Shown here: piece after piece, positions 21,192-27,600 of the stretch | Numbering within the stretch: the stretch's first letter is position 1 | Layout of the letters: each line of letters opens with the position of its first letter | IMG/VR virus record: IMGVR_UViG_3300017527_000946 | Location: 1 to 36,230 of that record | Length of the DNA: 36,230 nucleotides | DNA from: a virus | Strand: one strand, 5' to 3' | Notes under the pieces: generated by a model | What the model was told of the DNA's origin: nothing | Databases searched by the model: none | What the model saw: only the letters and a program-made list of their open reading frames with translations | Made by a program: the position numbers and the translations under genes

Positions 21192-21392
21192 ATGAAATTA
21201 GTAGATAAATATTTAGGTGAAGGATTGGACCCGGCATATTACGCAAAACAAATTCAAGCAGCTAAAGGTGATTCAAATAGATTGAGTAATTTGAAAAGTA
21301 CCATCAAAGGAATGGGCGAAGGCAGGATGCTTTCATCCGGTGATGTTAGACGTTTATGTGATATGATTGACAGGATAAGGGGTAAAAAATGA
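21192..21392 (+). CDS. Small putative capsid-targeted protein, 66 aa
   Basis: MKLVDKYLGE|G is a short-type tag with L-G-E. The remaining 56 residues are basic and helical (YYAKQIQAAKGDSNRLSNLK, MLSSGDVRRLCDMIDRIRGK), with SSGDVRRLCDMIDRIR ending the protein. No family. Its stop overlaps the start of the zinc-ribbon gene as ATGA. Confidence 0.75.
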   Translation: MKLVDKYLGEGLDPAYYAKQIQAAKGDSNRLSNLKSTIKGMGEGRMLSSGDVRRLCDMIDRIRGKK

Positions 21393-21538
21393 AATTCAGA
21401 GAATATATAATTGAAAAAACCGAATCAACACCGATGGTGTGTATTGAGTGTGGTAAGAAATTCAAGAAGAAATTAGGGCCGAAAACATTTGAGGTAAAAT
21501 GTCCCAAATGTGGAAGCTATGATACAGAGCCAGCATAA
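21389..21538 (+). CDS. Mini zinc-ribbon protein with capsid-targeting tag, 49 aa
   Basis: ATG at 21389 overlaps the upstream stop (ATGA). The product is MKFREYIIE|K, a short linker, then CIEC (residues 18-21) and CPKC (38-41), 16 residues apart, with GKKFKKKLGPKTFEVK between them. This is a zinc ribbon of the same size and spacing as the one at 17533 on the opposite strand. The I-I-E leader fits the protease signature. The mature peptide would be about 40 aa. Its coding quality is supported by exact coupling to the upstream gene and by both CxxC pairs. Confidence 0.8.
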   Translation: MKFREYIIEKTESTPMVCIECGKKFKKKLGPKTFEVKCPKCGSYDTEPA

Positions 21539-21548
21539 GGAGATGAAA

Positions 21549-21821
21549 ATGAAACTTTTAGAAAAAATAGATAAATTATTGGTGGATGTCAACCAACAGG
21601 TTACACCGGAAATAGCAGCATCTTATTCTGTTCAAGACCTATTGAATAAGTTTAGGCGTATACCAACCGATGAAATTCTCTACCGTGAAATTGAAACAAG
21701 AGGGCTACAGGATGATCCAGTAGTTAGAGCGTTGAAACTTGGTGGAAAATCTGGTGATGTTTCTTGGGACACCGGAGAAATTGATGATTTTGATAATCCA
21801 GAAGATAGCATGGGAGTGTAA
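21549..21821 (+). CDS. Small putative capsid-targeted protein, 90 aa
   Basis: The start at 21549 is chosen over in-frame ATGs at 21510 and 21543, because AAGGAG (21537-21542) is 6 nt from it and the product then begins MKLLEKIDKLLVD|V, a long-form tag with L-V-D instead of L-x-E. The body includes SVQDLLNKFRRIPTDEILYR and an acidic, Gly-rich C terminus (DTGEIDDFDNPEDSMGV). No family recognised. Asp at the cleavage position would be a conservative variant. Confidence 0.7.
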   Translation: MKLLEKIDKLLVDVNQQVTPEIAASYSVQDLLNKFRRIPTDEILYREIETRGLQDDPVVRALKLGGKSGDVSWDTGEIDDFDNPEDSMGV

Positions 21822-21823
21822 TA

Positions 21824-22228
21824 ATGGATTTAACTAAAATTGACAGGCTTCTAATTGAAGATGATATTGATATTGATGAAGAAGTCATGGATAAAATGTT
21901 TGATTTGATAGTAAGTCTTAGTGATGAAAACCTATCAGACGAACAGGCCGAGAAGATAAGTGAAATTATTGACATGGTTGATCCTGATGAAGAAGTATCA
22001 GAAGTTTTCAAGAAAAGAGTAAAAAGAGATTTACAAGCAGCCAGGAAGCGAAGACGTGAATATCGTTCAAAGCGATCCAAAATGAGACTGAAAGCGAAAA
22101 GATATAGAAGGTCAGCATCCGGTAAAATGACTTTACGGAAAGCCAAGAGATTCAAAAAGTTTGGGAAAACATCTACAATGAAAAGACAGAGGAAGTTTGT
22201 TGGGCCTAAATTATCAAAGTTGAAATAG
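21824..22228 (+). CDS. Acidic-to-basic bipartite capsid-targeted protein, 134 aa
   Basis: The leader MDLTKIDRLLIE|D fits the long tag (L-I-E). Residues 13-60 are acidic and helical (DIDIDEEVMDKMFDLIVSLS, SEIIDMVDPDEEVSEVF). From residue 63 the protein is dominated by Arg and Lys (KRDLQAARKRRREYRSKRSK, MRLKAKRYRRSASGKM). It is a paralogue of the gene at 20307. The basic half should bind DNA or RNA; the acidic half may face the scaffold or other proteins. This suits a genome-condensing internal protein or prohead-core component, as in T4 gp67/gp68-type cores. The latter link is speculative. Confidence 0.75.
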   Translation: MDLTKIDRLLIEDDIDIDEEVMDKMFDLIVSLSDENLSDEQAEKISEIIDMVDPDEEVSEVFKKRVKRDLQAARKRRREYRSKRSKMRLKAKRYRRSASGKMTLRKAKRFKKFGKTSTMKRQRKFVGPKLSKLK

Positions 22229-22237
22229 GAAAAGGAA

Positions 22238-22477
22238 ATGAACATCTTAGAGAAGATTGACAATTACTTAGAAGAAAAATGGGCTAAGAAAGTCGAAATT
22301 CATAGTACAGGTGAACACGCCGGTAAATCAAAGGTCAAGCTCAAAAAGGAAATAGCAGCCTTACGTGGTAAATCAGGTAATAAAGAAAAAATGGGTGAAC
22401 TCCTTTTTGCATTGAGAGCTAAACAAGGTTGGAAAAAAGGCAAAGGTGCAACAGGACTAAGTAAAACCAAAAAATAA
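22238..22477 (+). CDS. Small Lys-rich putative capsid-targeted protein, 79 aa
   Basis: MNILEKIDNYLEE|K is the type copy of the long tag and differs by two or three residues from that of the leftward gene at 11059. The body is basic with VEIHSTGEHAGKSKVKLKKE, ALRGKSGNKEKMGELLFALR and GWKKGKGATGLSKTKK. It should bind DNA. It overlaps the start of the gp4-like gene as TAATG, so cargo and head-completion genes are translated together. Confidence 0.75.
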   Translation: MNILEKIDNYLEEKWAKKVEIHSTGEHAGKSKVKLKKEIAALRGKSGNKEKMGELLFALRAKQGWKKGKGATGLSKTKK

Positions 22478-22941
22478 TGACAATAAAAAGTGGGTGGAAA
22501 CATAAAAAAAATGTGAGTCAGTTCATACCACGGAACTCAAAAAAATATTGTGGTAGTTATCCTATTATTATTAGAAGTTCTTGGGAACGGATGTTTTGTC
22601 AATGGTTGGATATGACACCTTCTATTATTGAGTGGTCAAGTGAAAATATACATATAAATTATTACGATCCAATTCAAGGAAGAACAAGAAGATATTATCC
22701 AGATTTCTACATGTTGGTTTTGGAACCAGATGGAAAGTATGGAAAATATATTGTAGAAATAAAACCTGCCAAAGAGACAAAACCTCCAAGAAAGACCGGT
22801 AAGAAATCCAATAAAACATTACGGCATCAGCAAGCCACCTATATAACAAATCAGGCGAAGTTTGAGGCTGCCGAAGGATATTGTAAAAAAATAGGAATGG
22901 AATTTAAAATTATCACAGAAAAAGAGCTGTTCAACAAATAG
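22477..22941 (+). CDS. 4: Head completion protein, T4 gp4 type (nuclease fold)
   Basis: At 154 aa it matches T4 gp4 (150 aa). Signature pieces in order are the IIRSSWERMF segment (31-40), IIEWSSENIHINYYDP (50-65), RRYYPDFYM (71-79) and VEIKPAKE (93-100), with Asp76 and Glu94/Lys96 forming a PD-(D/E)xK-type site. Gp4 acts at the end of DNA packaging, with gp50/65, and its loss gives heads that cannot join tails. It lies inside the cluster of putative head-cargo genes, which strengthens the idea that these are head proteins. No tag. Confidence 0.88.
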   Translation: MTIKSGWKHKKNVSQFIPRNSKKYCGSYPIIIRSSWERMFCQWLDMTPSIIEWSSENIHINYYDPIQGRTRRYYPDFYMLVLEPDGKYGKYIVEIKPAKETKPPRKTGKKSNKTLRHQQATYITNQAKFEAAEGYCKKIGMEFKIITEKELFNK

Positions 22942-22952
22942 GAGATAGTACC

Positions 22953-23258
22953 ATGAACATAACAGAGAAAATTGATAAAGCATTAAACGAAGATGATATT
23001 TTTTGGGATATGGTTGATAAAGATGAATTTAGAAGTCTCCAGAAAGCCCTTAAAAATGATGATCAATCAAATAAACTTTTCAATGATGTTTGTAAATATT
23101 TTTTCAGGAAGTTTCAATTAAAAGGCGGAGATGAAAGAGCGTTCAATAGATTAATGAACCTTCTTCATTCAAAATCAAGAGATGAAGGTAATCTCAGAAA
23201 TCAGATTTTTAAGATTGCTAATGAATTAGGAATGAAGCTACCTTCAAGTATGTTTTAA
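22953..23258 (+). CDS. Small putative capsid-targeted protein, 101 aa
   Basis: MNITEKIDKALNE|D carries the long tag with L-N-E. The body is all-helical with aromatic residues (DIFWDMVDKDEFRSLQKAL, LFNDVCKYFFRKFQ, RAFNRLMNLLHSK) and a Met/Phe-ending C terminus. No known family. It lies between the gp4-like gene and the ParB-like gene, separated by 11 and 1 nt. Confidence 0.72.
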   Translation: MNITEKIDKALNEDDIFWDMVDKDEFRSLQKALKNDDQSNKLFNDVCKYFFRKFQLKGGDERAFNRLMNLLHSKSRDEGNLRNQIFKIANELGMKLPSSMF

Positions 23259-23259
23259 A

Positions 23260-23739
23260 ATGAGACTAAATCAATATATCACAGAGAAATGGGTATTCCC
23301 TGATAACAAAACTCTCAAAGCAGATTTCAGCGAATACAAACACAAAGAAGATTACAAATGGAAAGGGCGGGCGGAACAAATTGGTGCCCGCTTTCCTATA
23401 TTTGCTGATTTTGATGATTTCAAAAACAGATTGAAAAAAGCCAGAGTTGTCAATCTAACTCCGTCAGTTGATAATCAAATTACAAACAGAAGTCATACGA
23501 GTAGCATTGAAAGTTTGAAGTCACTCGTTGGATCATATTCAAGACCTCGTGACGTGGATAGAATAGTTCAAGGAATAATGGGTGATGAAAAACTACCATT
23601 TCCAATTGTTTTGAAAGGTTCAAGAGGCATGTGGATTATGGCAGGAAATACAAGATTAGATACGGCATTTTTGTTAGGCAACAAACCAAAGGTGTTGATG
23701 GTGGATGTATCAAATGAGTATGGAAATGGATTCAATTAA
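23260..23739 (+). CDS. ParB/Srx-fold protein with capsid-targeting tag, 159 aa
   Basis: The tag is MRLNQYITE|K (I-T-E). The C-terminal half has the ParB/sulfiredoxin-fold core: PFPIVLKGSRGMWIMAGNTR (113-132) and LLGNKPKVLMVDV, with AGNTRL in the place of the nucleotide-binding GxxR motif of ParB-type proteins. These bind CTP or act as nucleases or phosphohydrolases. The N-terminal half (10-70) has a basic helix region. If packaged, it may be injected with DNA or act during packaging. Activity is unproven. It overlaps the next gene as TAATG. Confidence 0.7.
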   Translation: MRLNQYITEKWVFPDNKTLKADFSEYKHKEDYKWKGRAEQIGARFPIFADFDDFKNRLKKARVVNLTPSVDNQITNRSHTSSIESLKSLVGSYSRPRDVDRIVQGIMGDEKLPFPIVLKGSRGMWIMAGNTRLDTAFLLGNKPKVLMVDVSNEYGNGFN

Positions 23740-24254
23740 TGGCAGTAAGAAGGAAATATAAAAAGAAATTCAAAGGTGTGAATGTTCAAAGTGGTAAAAT
23801 TTATTCCTTCAAATATCAGGCATGGGAAAACGATCCAAGGCCAACAGTTATTATGATGTATGCCCTTGATGGTATAAATCAAAATACAGGGCATCAGTGG
23901 CGTATATTTCAGGCTATTAATTTCACTTACATCCCACGTAATGATAGAAAGAGATTTGCTAAGGATTGGATAAGAATAATGGGCAACACAAGGAACCCAC
24001 GGTTTACATGGAACACTGTAAAAAGAAAATATCCTTACATCCAAAATGCAGTTAGAAGATATTTCTATAAACCAAGTTATTACATTCAAGATTTGGTTGA
24101 AATTCCATGGGATGATGCAGAGAAGGCAATCGTTTCTACATTTGCAAAAGATTTTAGTAAGAAAGTCAAAACATCATTACTCAATAAGTTTAGGAGGGTT
24201 TTGAGAGGTAGAAAGAAATTCAAGAAAACGGGTAAGTATCCAAAGAGAAGGTAA
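23739..24254 (+). CDS. Very basic hypothetical protein, 171 aa
   Basis: Both ends are rich in Lys and Arg (MAVRRKYKKKFKG, VLRGRKKFKKTGKYPKRR). The core has many aromatics: SFKYQAWENDPRPTVIMMY, NTGHQWRIFQAINFTYIP and YIQNAVRRYFYKPSYYIQD. The pattern of ordered strands and basic ends suggests a structured nucleic-acid-binding virion protein. No tag. From memory it resembles hypothetical proteins of other T4-like phages near head genes, but I cannot name a function. It is the last gene before the fibre locus. Confidence 0.72.
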   Translation: MAVRRKYKKKFKGVNVQSGKIYSFKYQAWENDPRPTVIMMYALDGINQNTGHQWRIFQAINFTYIPRNDRKRFAKDWIRIMGNTRNPRFTWNTVKRKYPYIQNAVRRYFYKPSYYIQDLVEIPWDDAEKAIVSTFAKDFSKKVKTSLLNKFRRVLRGRKKFKKTGKYPKRR

Positions 24255-24257
24255 ATA

Positions 24258-24548
24258 ATGAACACATATCAGAGTTTTTATCAAAACGAAGTTAGAGCAT
24301 TAGAGCTTACTATAAATGATCAGGACGGTAATGATTTTATCCCAAGTGCTGCTTATGCACAAGTAAAAACTGACAAAGGCGTTCAAGTAGTTGCAGAACA
24401 GTCAGCACAAGTTGATAGTAATCAAGTTAGAACAATAATTGGAACAACAGTTACAGCTACCGCCGGAGAGTACAAAGTTATCTGGAGAATTCTCTATTCT
24501 CAGTACATATATTATCACACTACAATACTTGAGGTTCAAGAATTATAA
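24258..24548 (+). CDS. Small Ig-like or fibre-accessory protein, 96 aa
   Basis: Beta-rich small protein: ALELTINDQDGNDFIPSAAY, VQVVAEQSAQVDSNQV and GEYKVIWRIL, ending ILEVQEL. The order of strands with a DQDGNDF turn is like single Ig-like or baseplate upper-protein domains found next to fibres. Its end overlaps the 47-aa gene, which itself precedes the giant fibre. MNTYQSFYQNE at the N terminus is similar to T4 internal-protein leaders only in the first letters and lacks L/I-x-E, so I do not count it as tagged. Confidence 0.65.
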   Translation: MNTYQSFYQNEVRALELTINDQDGNDFIPSAAYAQVKTDKGVQVVAEQSAQVDSNQVRTIIGTTVTATAGEYKVIWRILYSQYIYYHTTILEVQEL

Positions 24549-24691
24549 TGGTAAATATAGATAACGAAAAGTTTTTAGAAATAACAAATAATAGTCTTGG
24601 TCTTGTTTTTGAATTGAAAACATATCATTTGTATGTACCACCTACTGATGGTGTAGTTTTGGATTTCATATTTGAGACAGGTGGTGTTTAA
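24548..24691 (+). CDS. 47-aa accessory protein preceding giant fibre 1
   Basis: Its ATG overlaps the upstream stop and its own stop ends 2 nt before the fibre ATG. The product is 47 aa and ends FIFETGGV. The middle has LGLVFELKTY and VPPTDGVVLDF. An equal-length paralogue precedes the second fibre at 31655 (LGFSLKTYDEYMP and VLNFMFETGGVF). Conservation of both the sequence and the position supports a real gene, perhaps a fibre chaperone or a minor tail tip component. Confidence 0.75.
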   Translation: MVNIDNEKFLEITNNSLGLVFELKTYHLYVPPTDGVVLDFIFETGGV

Positions 24692-24693
24692 TA

Positions 24694-27600
24694 ATGGCAC
24701 GATACAGTTTTCTTGGCAGAGCAGTTGATACATATGGTAATGTTCATCCGAATGTAGGTATAACAATATATTTGAATGGTACTTCTACTGGTGCCATTGT
24801 TTACACTCAAAGAACTGGTGGAACAGGTGTTTCTATTCCACCACAAATAACAACTGACGCTTACGGTGCCTTCAGATTTTACGTTGATGATGGTGATTAT
24901 CCACTTTCAGGAAATCAGAAATTTGATATCGTTGCAGCAGGTCTTACATATGAAGATATTGAAATTATGCGTGGCGTTAAAACACACCATGCCCTTGAAG
25001 AATTATCAGATGATGACCACCCACAATATGCAGCCCTTTCACAAAATGAAACCGTAACCGGTAAATGGACTTTCTCATTTCCTATCAGTGGACAAAACCC
25101 CACAAAAGATATACATCTTGCCAGAAAAGGTTATGTTGATTCGTTGACATCTAATGTTAGTGCTGCGATAACTGACCTATCAACAGAAAATATCTATTCA
25201 GTAAGTGCTGCCTCAAAAGAGCGTGATAATCGTGAACGTGAAGCAACTAATATTCAAATCCTTTCAGTTAGTGCTGCATCAATAGAAGCAGATAACAGGC
25301 TTCAAGCAAACATTGATTCACTGTCAGCAGACAAAATCATTGAAGGTGATACTTCTGTAGAATGTATAGACATACCTTCTGGTTACATTTTGCTTCAAGG
25401 AAATGATGCTGATAAAGAGCAATGTACTGCATCCTCAGTATATAGTGTTTCGTATAAGGCTGAAGAAGCGTGGAATGGTATTGCAAGTTCGAGTACGGCT
25501 GATTCTTGGATGTCAGCAAATTCATGTACCAATCCTGATGGAAGTTGTTGGTTAAAATGGGACTTTGGACAAAACAGAGATATTCAACAAATGAGGTTTC
25601 ATACAAGAGGTAATGGTGGATATAATTGTTGGCCGAGTAACATCAAAATTTTAGGATCAGCTACAGGAGCTTACGCCGGAGAAGAAATTACTCTTTATGA
25701 TGATGATGTTCCTAATGCAGCAAGTCTAACTCCAGATGAATGGACAGATTGGATGGTGTTTGATACTCATGATAACTTACGATACTTGAAAATGGAAATT
25801 CATGAAGAGTATCATTATAGTGGTTCTGGTTATGATTGGGTTGCGGTTTCGGAAGTTGAATTTAGACGTGGCTACAGCGCAGGATACATTGATTTTAATG
25901 TAGACGGTTTTAACAAAGCTATGATCAACTCTTCTGGTTTACAATTAGGAGGAAGAGGTCCAAGAATTTATAGATTTATTGATGAAGATAATATGACGAG
26001 TGACGCAGCAACGGCTGCACCGACTCAACAATCAGTGAAAGCATATGTTGATAGTGAGATAGATACCGCCAATACATATGCTGATAATATTAGTGCTGCC
26101 TCAGTCGAGCAAGACAAACGTGAGCGGGAATATACAAATACAAGTATTTTAGCTATTAGTGGTGCAATTTACAACAACAATTATATAATGGCTGATGGTA
26201 CTGTTCCATTGACAGCGAATTGGGATGTTGGAAATAAAGAACTTGAAAACCTAAGACTTCATAATGTAGCTGATCCAACGGAAAGATTAGCATTAAATAT
26301 TTCAGAAGGAACCATTGTATTTCAGCAGGACTTTAAGAAAGTATATGTTGCAACAGACCCTGATGTTGCAACCCAATGTGTTTTACTAATCCATAGTGAC
26401 ACCACAGATGAAAGTACAGTATTTACTGATAGCAGTAATTTCGGCCGGGTAGTATATCATAATGGCACAACAATAGAGCACACTGTGGATCAACAAGTTT
26501 TTGGGGCAACTTCCATACGGATTATGATTAATGGTAATTATCTTTATGTGAATAACTCTGATGAATTAGATCTCGCTGGGAAAGATTTTACTATGGAAGC
26601 CTGGGTTCGAGCTGATTCCACCAATGATATTGATTTATTTCGCCAGTGTACCGGAACCGGAGCAACCCTTGGAAATGGCTGGCGTATGAGATGTAGACCT
26701 CAAACATATGATACAATAGTGTTTACTTATACTGTAGCTGGTCAGGAATACTCTAATACCTTTAGTCCTTGTTTACCAGATACTAATGTTTGGTATCATG
26801 TGGCATTAACAAGACAAGGTGCCAACTTGAGATGTTTTGTAGATGGAACACAAATAGGATCAACATATGATATAGGTAGTCATGTCATAGATCATGAAAA
26901 TCAGCCTTTATATATAAATTGGAATGGTCAATATAGTGGACGGGGTTATCTTGATGAAATTAGATTTTTAATTGATTATGCTGCTTATACAACTGGTTTT
27001 TCCCTACCAACAGAACCTTATAGTGCAGAAGAAACACCTTCCTGGGGAAAAGTTGTATATGAAACCGATATGCAAGATTATGTTGCTACTCAAATAAAAT
27101 CAGTAAGTGCAGCTTCGAGCAACTATGATGATGAACATAAAATTTGGGCCGACACAATGTTTGCATCAACAAGTGCTGCATCAGTTGAGCAAGACAAAAG
27201 GCTTCAAAGAAATCTTACAACTCAAATTACCTCAGTCAGTGCGTCAAGCCTTGCTGCTGATAGAACACATAGAACATGGGCTGATTCAATGTTTGCCTCC
27301 ACAAGTGCAGCAAGTGTAGAACAAGACAAAAGACTTCAAAGAAATATTGATACACAAATTACTGCCCTTAGTGGTTCATATGTAAAGAGAGATGGAACAG
27401 TCCCATTGGTTGCCAATTGGGATGTTGGAAATTATCAGTTGAAAAATTTTGCTATTCATAATGTTGATGATAGCACAGAAAGAGGCTCATTAAGTCCAAC
27501 AACTGGAGGCCTTGTTTTTCAAGCAGATGAAACGGATGTATATGTTGCAAAAGGTGTAGACAATAGCGAAGAGCCAAATCTTCTGATACATAGTAATACT

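Noticed and set aside
24258-24290. MNTYQSFYQNE start, similar to T4 internal-protein leader MKTYQEFIAE.
   Set aside because: It lacks the L/I-x-E site and the gene is a beta-rich fibre-side protein, so it is not counted as tagged.
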